Assembly (NCBI RefSeq): GCF_910592395.1
Contig: NC_088309.1
Location: forward strand, 15,876,599-15,940,598
Direction of reading: 5' to 3'
DNA: 64,000 nt
Origin: Lineus longissimus
Lineage: Eukaryota > Nemertea > Pilidiophora > Heteronemertea > Lineidae
The position numbers and the translations under genes were made by a program. Position 1 is the first letter of the stretch. Every line of letters begins with the position of its first letter. Positions 54,356 to 63,579 of the stretch are shown piece by piece. The notes below the pieces were generated by a model. That model searched no databases, was not told the DNA's origin, and worked only from the letters and a program-made list of their open reading frames with translations.

Positions 54356-56981
54356 CTCTTTGACTGCCAAAGGACGTCGTTCGACGTTTTTGCTATAAAT
54401 CACTTGACTGCCAAAGGACGTCGATCAACGTTTTTTTAGTTCAAGGTCTTATAGCAGATGGCGTGGCGATTTGAGCTCATAGAATCAATGTATGACTCAT
54501 GTGGCATCAAGCAGACGATCGAAAGTGTGCGTAAGCATTACGAGGCGACGTCATTGGCCAAAAATGGCGGGCAGGAGAGGGAAAACTTTCACTGTGGAAG
54601 AAGTCGCTGAGATTTGCGCTGATTCTGGTTCGGAAAGCGATCCTTTTGGCGATGATTCAGACACTGAATATGATTGTGATGTTGAGGAAGGCCTTGATAC
54701 AGGTGAGAGAGCTGTTGAGTCTGTTGATGGCGATTTTGGTGGCCCAGATGTTGACTCTGATAACGATAATGGTAGAGACAATGACTATGTGCCTGTGTAT
54801 CAAAGTGACAGTGAAAGTGGCGATGCTCTCGGCAGTAATAGGCCTGATTTAGATATAGATATACATAGTGACGATGGTAGCACTGTTGATAATGAACCTT
54901 TACCAGGGCCTAGTACTACTACTAATGCAGCTAGGGGTCGTGGGGCTGTACGCCGTGGTGCTAGAATAAGGGCACGCCATGGCCATAGTCCAGCCCGCAT
55001 GGACACTTCCGGGAGTGATGCAGGGAATGCCTCAGGTGATTCAGATAGTGATGGTGGGCCTCTAGCACCAGTTGCTACTCCTAGGGGACAGGGCAGGGGA
55101 CGTAGACGAGGTAGAGGTCGACGAGGGAACCAAGGAAGGGGGAGAGGGGCCCAAGGTCAACAAAATCGAGGTAGAGGTCAACCAAATCATGCCCGGGGCC
55201 AACAGAATCGTGGAGGACCTGCAAGAGCCAGGAGAGGCAGAGGGAGACCACAAGTTCTTCCCCCTAATCCATTTGGGCCTGCTGGACGTCAGCCAGTGGT
55301 GCAGCCCTGTGACGGGAACCCTGGGCCTAGAGGGCCTGCACGCAACCTAGGGAATAACCCACTCGATCATTTCCGCCTGTTTTTTGATGACGATGTCTTG
55401 GAAGGTATCGTAAATGAAACAAACAGGTATGCAGATCAATACTTCACTGGTCTGAATGCTATTCCCTCCCCTCATTCACGAGTTCGAAAGTGGGATGCTA
55501 TGACTATGGATGAGTTGAAAAAACTACTCGGGTTGCTCATGCTGACTGGTATCACGAAAAAGCCTGAGTTATCTATGTTCTGGTCTACTGATGAAGTGCT
55601 CGCCACCCCATTCTTCAATAACACTATGTCTAGAAACAGGTTTCAGCTGTTGATGAAGTTCCTGCATTTCAACGATAATGCAGCGATGCCTGCTGACAAC
55701 GCAGACAAGCTTTATAAAATAAGGCCTGTCCTGGACGCATTACTTCCTAAGTTTCGTGCTTATTACACTCCGAATGAGCACATATCCATAGACGAAGGTA
55801 TGCTCCGTTGGAAAGGGAGGCTAGCATTCAGGGTTTATAACCCTATGAAACCAATCAAGTACGGTATAAAGAGTTACATCCTTGCAGACTCTCATACAGC
55901 GTACTGCTGGAACTTGCAGATCTATGATGGAACTCGAAACACACTTCGGGAGATAGTAATGGCTCTTTGTGGCAGACTACTGGGACACTTCTTCTCACTC
56001 TATATGGATAACTTTTATAATTCAGTTGCTCTGAGTGAAACATTACTTGATAGGAACACCTATGTTGTTGGTACACTGAGGAAAAACCGTGGAGAGCCAC
56101 TGGAGATTCGTGAAGCTGGGACTCGTGGACACGCTCTTCAGAAAGGAGATACTATTGCCAGAGACAATGGACGTTGCCTTATAATGGCTTGGCAGGACAA
56201 TCGAACTGTGAGAGTTATAAGTACAAAGCATGACAATGCAATGAGAGAAATTCAGATCAGGGGAAGGGGTGGCGCTCGTACCAATGTGAACAAACCTGTG
56301 TGTGTCATAGATTATAATGAGAATATGAATGGGGTTGACCGCATTGACCAGATGCTTTCGTACTACCCCTCTGTGAGAAAAACAATCAAGTGGACCAAGA
56401 AACTTGTATTATATTTGTTAGAACTGTCCTTACACAATGCCCATGTCATTTACAATGACAATAACCCAAATGACAAGTTGTCATTACTGGACTTTCAGCT
56501 ATCAATAATCAAAGAATTATGCAAAACTGATGAGGAAATGCCGTCCAGCTCAGATGATGAGAACCCCCCTCCAGCACCCCAACCACCCCGTAGAGCACCC
56601 ATTCATGACCCCCAAGGTAGGCTCATTGGTGGGTTTAAAGTCCACAAGAAGGCTATGTTCCCTGCTGGGGAGGGAAAGAAGCATAAGCAGAAGAAATGTA
56701 GAGTATGTCAAAAAAAGGGAAAAAGGCGCGATTCTCGCTACTTTTGTGTAAAGTGCAAAGTTACCCTTTGTCCAGATGAATGTTTCAATGTATACCACTC
56801 AGAAAGAAAGTATTATTGAATTGTTTCATGAAGAGGAAGCATAGACAAAGAAAATAAGACATGTTTCATTGGTATATCTTCTTTATTTCTATTTCATTTT
56901 TATTTCACAAAAATGGTCAAAATACAGCAATTCCTGGCAAACTAGGGGTATTTATCGAAAAAATATCTGGCAGTGAAAGAG
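54356..56981 (+). mobile_element. piggyBac transposon, complete
   Basis: 2626 bp with TTAA on both sides (54352-54355, 56982-56985) and ends CTCTTTGACTGCCA / TGGCAGTGAAAGAG, the typical piggyBac terminus. A short direct repeat of GACTGCCAAAGGACGTCG occurs twice in the left end (54361, 54405). It carries one intact transposase gene in the opposite direction to the host integrase gene. Confidence 0.95.
54492..56819 (+). CDS. piggyBac transposase
   Basis: 775 residues from the first ATG; the ATG at 54564 (MAGRRGKTF, AAAATGGC context) is the more likely start. The N-terminal third is acidic, then rich in Gly/Arg (RGRGRRGNQGRGRG type). The catalytic DDE-type core (DDE_Tnp_1_7) has Asp at residues 434 (ISIDEGM), 506 (LYMDNFYNS), 607 (VIDYNENMNGVD) and 616. 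The C-terminal Cys-rich domain (CRVCQKKG, YFCVKCKVTLCPDECF) binds the ends. No stop or frameshift, so it may be active or recently so. Confidence 0.95.
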   Translation: MTHVASSRRSKVCVSITRRRHWPKMAGRRGKTFTVEEVAEICADSGSESDPFGDDSDTEYDCDVEEGLDTGERAVESVDGDFGGPDVDSDNDNGRDNDYVPVYQSDSESGDALGSNRPDLDIDIHSDDGSTVDNEPLPGPSTTTNAARGRGAVRRGARIRARHGHSPARMDTSGSDAGNASGDSDSDGGPLAPVATPRGQGRGRRRGRGRRGNQGRGRGAQGQQNRGRGQPNHARGQQNRGGPARARRGRGRPQVLPPNPFGPAGRQPVVQPCDGNPGPRGPARNLGNNPLDHFRLFFDDDVLEGIVNETNRYADQYFTGLNAIPSPHSRVRKWDAMTMDELKKLLGLLMLTGITKKPELSMFWSTDEVLATPFFNNTMSRNRFQLLMKFLHFNDNAAMPADNADKLYKIRPVLDALLPKFRAYYTPNEHISIDEGMLRWKGRLAFRVYNPMKPIKYGIKSYILADSHTAYCWNLQIYDGTRNTLREIVMALCGRLLGHFFSLYMDNFYNSVALSETLLDRNTYVVGTLRKNRGEPLEIREAGTRGHALQKGDTIARDNGRCLIMAWQDNRTVRVISTKHDNAMREIQIRGRGGARTNVNKPVCVIDYNENMNGVDRIDQMLSYYPSVRKTIKWTKKLVLYLLELSLHNAHVIYNDNNPNDKLSLLDFQLSIIKELCKTDEEMPSSSDDENPPPAPQPPRRAPIHDPQGRLIGGFKVHKKAMFPAGEGKKHKQKKCRVCQKKGKRRDSRYFCVKCKVTLCPDECFNVYHSERKYY

Positions 56982-57072
56982 TTAAGAGTTCCTTGAAGTG
57001 TTTGTTGTAGAATTCTGTACCGTCATCAAACTGGATCTTTTCTGGTATCGCCACAACTGGTTTTGCTTCTCT

Positions 57073-57099
57073 AGAGCTTTGCTCCTTGGACGAAGTCCT
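57073..57099 (+). repeat. Double-hairpin element (spacer CTT)
   Basis: In the integrase gene. Both stems are perfect (GAGC/GCTC, GGAC/GTCC), loops TTT and GAA; the spacer and outer bases have changed. Confidence 0.8.
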
Positions 57100-57492
57100 G
57101 AAAATCAATTTGAATGCGTCTCTGATTTCTTCTCCCCTCTTACTCTTAACTGCTAGAGCCCAAGAAAAACGACTGAATAGATCTATGACTGTTAAAATGA
57201 ATCTGAAACCTTTATTCTTACTCTCGAATTTCTGCATGTCAACCAGGTCGGCTTGCCACTGTTGATCGATGTACGATACCATTGTTTTCCTGAAGGTGAA
57301 TTTCTTAATGGCCGGTTTGTGTAGTTGGTGAGTTGGTAGTGTTTCTAGAAATTCTTTAACTTCTTTTTGTTTAATAAGTTTACCATCTTCCTTGACCTTT
57401 TTCCACATCTTACTCAAAGAACTGTAAGCCACGGGACTCTCGGGGTTGTAGTACAAATCCCTTAGATACTGCTGTGTGTCATCCTTTACATC

Positions 57493-57502
57493 CATTTAAA
57501 TG
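57493..57502. promoter_or_regulatory. Shared start region ATTTAAAT of integrase and ATPase
   Basis: Two divergent start codons lie only 4 bp apart, both within the palindrome CATTTAAATG, so each gene has TAAATG at its start. A leader of normal length would have to overlap the opposite gene. Confidence 0.6.
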
Positions 57503-58056
57503 GGTGAAGTATTTATTTACGAGCCACATAACATGCTAATTTCTGGTGTCACCAATTGTGGTAAGACATATTTTGCCCTTGACCTCTTAGAAAAGGAGTA
57601 TCGACACAAATTCCAGAACATAGTCATTTTCTGTCCAACATATTTCAACAATAAGACATATGACAGGAAATGGATTTACTAAGACAAGAGCGTCTACATA
57701 GTTAATCCCGAAGCGGTGGCCAGTAATTTGGACCTTGTGCTTCAATTTGCTACTCTGACCTTTGCTGGTTCTAACACATTATTCCTAATTGATGACTGTG
57801 CTAATTTGAGAGACACAAAAAAGAAGGTGTCCGAGTTTAGTAATATTGCCTTTTCTGGCAGGCACTACAATCTTACTGTTTGGTTACTAGTTCAGAAGTA
57901 CAATTCAGTTGTCAAGGACTACAGAGAGAACATAAGAATTTTAGTATTATTTTTTAATAAGGATGAATCAGCCATGAGGATGCCTTAGAAGAAAACAGTG
58001 TTATTCCTAAGGAGAAAAGACAGTACTACATAGAAGAACTTAAGATGAAAAAATGA
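57500..58056 (+). pseudogene. ATP: FtsK/HerA-type packaging ATPase, inactivated
   Basis: Walker A as GVTNCGKT at about residue 15, Walker B-like TLFLIDDCA near residue 88, and QKYNSVVKDYRENI downstream: the A32-like genome packaging ATPase of Polintons, adintoviruses and NCLDV. Breaks: in-frame TAA at 57680-57682 and a frame change near 57975 that leads to TAG at 57986-57988; the ancestral end is the TGA at 58054-58056. Divergent from integrase. Confidence 0.85.
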
Positions 58057-58115
58057 TCAAAACTGATCATTAGACTACAACATCCATTTGGAGTTACTCT
58101 TTCACATCAAAAATC

Positions 58116-58574
58116 TTAGTCCCGCTTCTCATCAATGGTCTTAGTCTTTCTAACCCTAGTAAAATAATAAATTATTAATCCTAAACCACTAAGTTCTAGG
58201 ATAATCCATAGGTACTCGTATTTCTTCATTTCATCACTAGGTTTGTAATAATCACTTAATTGTGGTCTCTGAGGTAGTACTATAGTTCTATCGGGATGTA
58301 AATGATTGTAAACAGTAAGTGCTGAATCAGTATTGTTAAAATCAATAGAAGCGTCTCTTTCTCTCTTTAATTCAAGATTAACAAAGTCAATAGTACTCTT
58401 TCTATGCTCCTCCCATTCGGTTGAAGCTTTTTGTAATTGCTCCTGAGCCAAATCATGTCTTTTCACTTCAGCTTCATAACCGTTTTTATCTAGTGACTTG
58501 AAAAGGTAACCAGATCCAGTAAATGCTAATCCATTGATTATTGCAGATCCAAATAACATGCCAATGCCAGCCAT
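58116..58574 (-). CDS. Conserved Polinton membrane protein, 152 aa
   Basis: The ATG is in AATTAAATG. N-terminal Gly-rich hydrophobic segment (MAGIGMLFGSAIINGLAFTGSGYLF), a charged coiled-coil-like middle, and a second hydrophobic helix near the C-terminus (LWIILELSGLGLIIYYF) with a basic tail. Proteins of this design recur beside capsid genes in Polintons; the role is unknown. The frame is intact. Confidence 0.6.
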   Translation of the reverse strand: MAGIGMLFGSAIINGLAFTGSGYLFKSLDKNGYEAEVKRHDLAQEQLQKASTEWEEHRKSTIDFVNLELKRERDASIDFNNTDSALTVYNHLHPDRTIVLPQRPQLSDYYKPSDEMKKYEYLWIILELSGLGLIIYYFTRVRKTKTIDEKRD

Positions 58575-58595
58575 TTAATTTCAACGAATTTAATT

Positions 58596-59338
58596 TCAAT
58601 GATGTGTTAATACCAATTGGTACAGTACATCATGACCATTAAGATCGATGATGTCACCTTTTTCATCCGTTAAGCGAATATTCAGCTTATTGAATCTTGG
58701 TTTACAGGAATTGCTATTGGTTTCTCAAAGGTGTATGCTATTAAATCCCCAAAATTAGCTTCTTTTATTGGTCTTGTGGTTAGCACATCAGATGTTTCAC
58801 CATTACTTAATACACTAGTAGATTCGATTATGTCACAGTAAAAAACAAAATGGTTAATTGGTATAAAATTGATTGGTTTCTCGCTTACAACATCATCCTT
58901 ACTTTTATTGTCTAAAGGGTAAGGCCATTCTGTTTTCATACCAAATAACTCATTGCTTTTACCAATAAAATAGATCTGATAATGCTCCTCATTTTTTCTC
59001 TTTAGGAACTTTAATATGGCCTTACCTGGTTCTTCAAGGTCAAATCTGACAGCACCTCGACTCATACTATTTTCTTTCAACTTCTCCGCAAATACTTTTG
59101 AAAAGCTCTGTAGGTCATAGAGACCATCTGGTAGCGTAATCTCTGCCACATAAAACCCCTTAACTTTGATTCGGTTATTCTCCCTGGCCGCACTGATGTT
59201 GTAAAATGTACAAGGTATTACTGCAAAAGTTAAAGTGATGCTACATGCATCTTGAATTTCAGTCTTGAGATTGACTGTTAAATCACTTGAACTCTGATCC
59301 GGGTAGTCGCTGGAATCGATGTTCATTACAGTTACCAT
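58596..59338 (-). pseudogene. Minor capsid (penton-like) protein, frameshifted at end
   Basis: Frame 58682-59338 gives 218 residues of beta-rich sequence with LPDGLYDLQSFSKVF and CDIIESTSV. The ending LNIRLTDEKGDIIDLNG, usual for Polinton/adintovirus pentons, lies in another phase (to the TGA at 58596-58598), so a frameshift occurred near 58690. It lies next to the major capsid gene, as expected. The ATG is in AACTAAATG. Single jelly-roll protein presumed at capsid vertices. Confidence 0.7.
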
Positions 59339-59357
59339 TTAGTTAAGTAAATTATTC

Positions 59358-59594
59358 TTACTTCATAATATTTCTGGGTAGGATTCCTTGATCGTAAAGG
59401 TACTCTAATGTTCCATTACTAATAGCTACAGTTCCACCCAGTTTAATAATTTCCTCTAGGTTGGCCTGACTTGGGGGACCGATATTGATTCTCAAGAACC
59501 TTTTCAGTAACATAGAGTAACCAATTGTTGTTGATGCCAACAGTAAACTTTGATACAGTGTATTTATGATATCTTTCTTTCCAGGTGTATCCAT
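59358..59594 (-). CDS. Small Polinton protein, 78 aa
   Basis: ATG in AATTAAATG, between the minor and major capsid genes. Contains a hydrophobic helix (YQSLLLASTTIGYSMLL) and a conserved-looking C-terminus (LEEIIKLGGTVAISNGTLEYLYDQGILP). Similar small proteins occur beside capsid genes in other Polintons as I recall; function unknown. Intact. Confidence 0.55.
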   Translation of the reverse strand: MDTPGKKDIINTLYQSLLLASTTIGYSMLLKRFLRINIGPPSQANLEEIIKLGGTVAISNGTLEYLYDQGILPRNIMK

Positions 59595-59645
59595 TTAATT
59601 AGGATAAAAATCTAATGTTGTAGCGAACTTTGTTCTTGCAGCACC

Positions 59646-60902
59646 TTAGTGCTGGAGTGAAGCAATCTGAGAATTCTGGATGTTTACCTGGGCATCAGAA
59701 ACCACGAATATGTGCATTTTGTATGGTCCCTTTCCAGATTTCTTTGTAATAGATAATTGAATACCATCTTTTGTGTTCTGGAGCTTCTTTCCTGATCCGT
59801 GTAAGCGGTTTTCTTCTGTGGTTCTCAAATCCAACCATAAACCATAGTGATTAGAATCACCATAGTATTTCTCCATTGTCATGTTACAGTCATGATTTTT
59901 CTTCAAATCTTCAGACATGAAGTGTTTCTTGATCTCCTCCCATTGATCCATCATTCGCATTCCTTCTGGGAACACCTGATTGGCAACACCCTCAATTGTG
60001 ATTTGTACTTTACTTATGTTAGGGTTTTCAAACTTCTCTGAATCTCTAGCTCCATCTACATAGTCAGACACAAATAATAACAATAATCCTTTAATTGACA
60101 TTCTTGGAAAGTTGATGTTCTCATTAATCAGTGTTTCATTAGCAGTAACATTAACTGTTTTAAAATGGTCTACCCAATCATAAAATATCGAGAAACCAGA
60201 GTTGTACTTGTTGCTCAGTTGATTTGCAATCATCTTATTAGTAACTGTGTCGTATTCAAAACAAATATTTTCAAGTTTGTAGCCCATGCTAGCTGTGGTT
60301 GTGGTGACTATGATTTCCTCCTTTGGTGCTAAAGTTATTTCAATAATCACATCTTCTTGAATTGGAAACTTGTAAAATGGAGCATGATGGTGGAATAATT
60401 CAAAATCTAATGGTATTTTGTACTTCTTATCAAACACTTCCTTTAGTGTCTTTTCATTAGCTGTTTCACCAGTGACATCAGCTTCAGCTACTCCCTATCT
60501 TAATTCTCTAAGATTTTTTGACTGAATACCTTGAAAAACCCTGTCATTCCTTTCCTCCCCAGTTAGCCACAGATCTTTAAATGTAGAAAAATGGCTGTAT
60601 TCGTCAAGGTCAAATATCTGCTCTGTTCCCCACTTAACCACCATCTTTGAGATTAGATTTCTACCAAGATTATTTACAACACTATTTTTAGAATCACCAG
60701 AAATGGTTACATCAGCTGACAGAAAAAGAGACCTGGGTACAAAAAATGTATTCTCCCTCGATGCCGGTATTCTAACATACAAAGTTTCTTTGGGATTAGC
60801 AGAAGAGGGATTATGAGTAATGATGTGATGCTGCCTCTCAGCTTTCAAACCGAGTGGAATTCTATGTGCTCTATCTGTATTTAATAAATATCCAGTGGCC
60901 AT
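59646..60902 (-). pseudogene. Major capsid protein (double jelly-roll), with in-frame stop
   Basis: Two in-phase frames (60902-60495 and 60437-59646) are separated by a TAG at 60495-60497. Typical Polinton capsid features: NPKETLYVRIPASRENTFFVPRS type strands, NNLGRNLISKMVVKWG, FDLDEYSHFSTFKDLWL, and a C-terminal KMHIFVVSDAQVNIQNS. Total about 417 residues, slightly short for the family. It lies next to the right terminus, whereas the 478-aa gene lies next to the left. Confidence 0.85.
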
Positions 60903-60940
60903 CTTGTATTTATTTACTCGTAAAATGCATTGACTACCAG

Positions 60941-61092
60941 TGTATTCCCTAAGAATAATAATACTGGGGTGGCTGGTTCTTAGGGGTTTCTAAGCTAATT
61001 TGAAGCCTTTTTGAGACCAAAGGCCTGTAAGGGCTTTGGTCTAAAGGGCTTCAAAATACCTCGGATTCCTATCAACCCATTATTATTATTCT
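60941..61092. repeat. Right TIR of Polinton B, palindromic
   Basis: Inverted copy of 29264-29415, also self-complementary over 60951-61092 with AAGAATAATAATACTGGGG pairing with CCCATTATTATTATTCTT. Followed by TACTGA. Confidence 0.85.
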
Positions 61093-61098
61093 TACTGA

Positions 61099-62060
61099 GC
61101 TTTATCAGAGCATTATATATACAAATGATTCTTCTAATAAAAACGTTTTATTTTAGTTTATGGAATACAAAACAATAACAAAAGCTGACTTTCGCTTTCA
61201 TCGAAGAGCAATAATTAGATACATGCAAATGGCTGCCCATCATGAATATAAGTTTATTTTTAAACGACAACAACACATTTCCAATGCATTCAATGATGAC
61301 GTCATCCTCAACAAAAGGTTGATTCTGGAACTACTGGCAAATTGCAATCAATAAAGTAAGCTGGGACGAGATTGGCAGTTGGGTGGGTATAAATCGTGGA
61401 AGGAACGCGCCCGATTTCACGCGGAACTTGCACAGTGATTCCACGGTTTAGTACTGACTATTCCAAGGTTTATCACTGGTTACATGGTTTCACTGATTCC
61501 AAGCTTTATCAACTACCGTCATACAGGGGAACACAGGGATGACCCTATCATCATTGCATTACATAGGCCTACACTGTGTTGCGGCGATGTCCGCAGAGCA
61601 CAAAACTAAATAAAAAAATATAATCTAAAATCAAGACTGTACTCACGTTTTTCCTATTCCGTTTGTCATGTCATATACAGCTCCTATCCCCGAGTTTCAC
61701 AGAATCAGTAGTGGCTAGGACTGGCAATAACTATCCAATCACTAGCATCGTAGGTCCCGGACAAGCTTATACTATCCAGTCACGGGCGTTTTTGCTCCTG
61801 ATTAGTCCCAGTACATGCAATACTTGAATCCTCGCAGCATGTCAGAACCACGGGCCGGAATCGGCTGTTTTGATACACAACGTGCGCGCGCATACGCGAC
61901 CTAGTTTTTAGGTTTCCGAGAAACCACGAAGCTTATTTTACATTTGTGACCCGCTCTACCAAAACTAGGCGCTTGTCGCATCTGAACTTGACAGGTTGAT
62001 ACGGACTTGTTGTTCATTTCCCTATTGTAGACCTTTTGTGAAATGTGACCAGTAGTATAT
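61099..62060. other. Flanking DNA, nothing recognised
   Basis: No gene with recognisable features. A 64-codon frame at 61160-61354 has no known domain. Confidence 0.4.
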
Positions 62061-62061
62061 A

Positions 62062-62236
62062 ACAAACACATTTTAAATGCAAACGCAATGCAAGCACAAA
62101 CGGAAAATGGAAACGCAACGAAAAATAGCGTTTTCATTTAAAATGTGTTTGTTTAAATCATCAAACGCATTGCAAACGCAACGGAAAATGGAAACGCAAC
62201 GAAAATTAGCGTTTGCATTTAAAATGTGTTTGTTTA
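62062..62236. repeat. Inverted repeat with internal direct repeats
   Basis: Outer arms AACAAACACATTTTAAATGC / GCATTTAAAATGTGTTTGTT enclose direct repeats of GGAAAATGGAAACGCAACG. It looks like a small foldback element. Confidence 0.6.
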
Positions 62237-63579
62237 AAATCACCAAGAAATCATCAGCAAACGGAACTACAGCGTATATCCTGGTTTATGACACGGAATG
62301 TTGGGATCCCTGCGATATCTTTTTTTTTTTAGGAAGGCTGCTACTCTCCCTGCCTACTGCTCTTTCGCATGTGGGGGATTTTATCTTTTTTAAGTTTCAG
62401 AATACCACAGCAGAAAGGACTGCTTTGAATATGACCAGGTAAGCCTCCGAAAGAAACGCTCAGTAAAGTCAGCAAACGCAATAACGAGTTGGCCCATTTG
62501 GCATATCTCCATCTTGTATATTGGAAACGCGTTGGTCTTAAAGCGAACGAAGGTAACGACGCAGTTTGTTGGTCTGTGATCCATCAATATTTGATATTAA
62601 CGACCGTATCATTACTTGTTATTCCGGAACTGGTAATTATGAAGTCTGTTTTTGTTCCGTTCAAGAGTTTCAATTTACCTGAAAACAAGAGAATCGTATT
62701 TCCTGTTTTTATACCTGTATCTTATATTTTTGCACTCTCGCCAAGTCCCTAGGTAGACCCCGGGATTCAAATTATGACATTTGGCAAGAGGTTTTAGGCG
62801 CTCTGAACCAATGATGGTCGGTATTTTTGACGACGTCACAGAAAAATCTCCTGCGACCGTAGGTCAAGATATATCATCAACGCCCCAACAGCCCATTTCA
62901 CTCGATGCGGCTAACGGCGCTAGACGTTCAGGAGGATCGACTATCTTTTTTCCGCACTTTTAAAGTTGGAATATTTTTTACCCTTGGCTTAAATCTGGCT
63001 GGATGTGATGATCCAAATGTAGTTGTTTTCGAAGAACTGATATAAAGGCAGCGACATGGATCTGTGGATTATTGGACGAGATAAACGAAATTTGGTAAGT
63101 CTTTATGTTTCTCTCTCATGAAAAGGGTCTAATCTTTCTATTTCCAAATGATGATTACCAATAAGCGGGAAACATGTTTTAATGTCTCAAAAGAACATCT
63201 ACCACATGGAACCAATTCATTGCGAAATATATTTAAAGATGGCAACACTCACTGTTAATATTGCTCTCCGCACTTACTATAACTGATCTCGCACACGCAC
63301 GGCAATGAGTCTTGTTTATTCTAAGTAGTATGTTTCTTTTGAGTAGTATGTTTTTAGTCTTGTGTAAACAACTCCTGCTTAGAGAGTTATGTTTAAACTA
63401 ATAGAACATAAGGCCAGTGATTACCTATGATTTCTGTTCTGATGGGAGACTTATTTTGTTGTTGTTTTTTTCGTTTCAGTGAAATTGCCTTTTTGAATAC
63501 GGAGTGATTTGATATGTAAGTACTGCATTGAGGGAGACGAAGGCAGCCGTTCACAGAGTTCAATAATTACATCTGGCAG
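62237..63579. other. Flanking DNA without supported gene
   Basis: Several short frames but none with a recognisable domain. A poly-pyrimidine stretch and TTTCAG near 63475 could be a splice acceptor for sequence leading into the open frame at 63580. Confidence 0.35.

Larger units (their letters stand above)
53729..57495 (-). pseudogene. INT: Polinton integrase with chromodomain, split by piggyBac
   Basis: The retrovirus-type integrase begins at an ATG at 57493-57495 in TTTAAATG. The first part (57495-56982) contains WQADLVDM and IQFDDGTEFYNKHF, giving the two catalytic Asp. After the piggyBac transposon (54356-56981) the gene resumes with VVERFNRTLKEKMW, the catalytic Glu. An in-frame TGA lies at 54119-54121. 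The C-terminal part has a chromodomain (KIEKILRYKTSKGKKYGLVKWKGYSDKFNEW is its core, 53729-53860). A double-hairpin element is at 57073-57099. Integrase inserts the element and makes the 6-bp duplications. Confidence 0.9.
29264..61092. mobile_element. Polinton B (Maverick), complete with TIRs and target duplication
   Basis: A 31.8-kb element bounded by inverted termini of about 150 bp (29264-29415 and 60941-61092) and a 6-bp duplication TACTGA (29258-29263, 61093-61098), the size usual for Polintons. Gene content: family-B polymerase, integrase with chromodomain, FtsK/HerA-type ATPase, major and minor capsid proteins, HNH endonuclease and about ten smaller proteins. No adenovirus-type protease was recognised. 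Five later insertions account for roughly 14.5 kb, so the ancestral element was about 17 kb. Most genes carry stops or frameshifts. Confidence 0.93.

Noticed and set aside
46865-60902. Alternative genetic code to explain in-frame stops
   Set aside because: All three stop codons occur internally along with frameshifts and insertions, while the piggyBac and LINE genes use the standard code without problems. Decay explains it.
54356-60902. A Teratorn-like fusion of piggyBac and virus
   Set aside because: The piggyBac element is bounded by its own ends and TTAA within the integrase gene; it does not enclose the viral genes.
29264-61092. An adenovirus-type cysteine protease gene
   Set aside because: Expected in Polintons, but none of the frames shows the His, Asp/Glu, Cys pattern convincingly.
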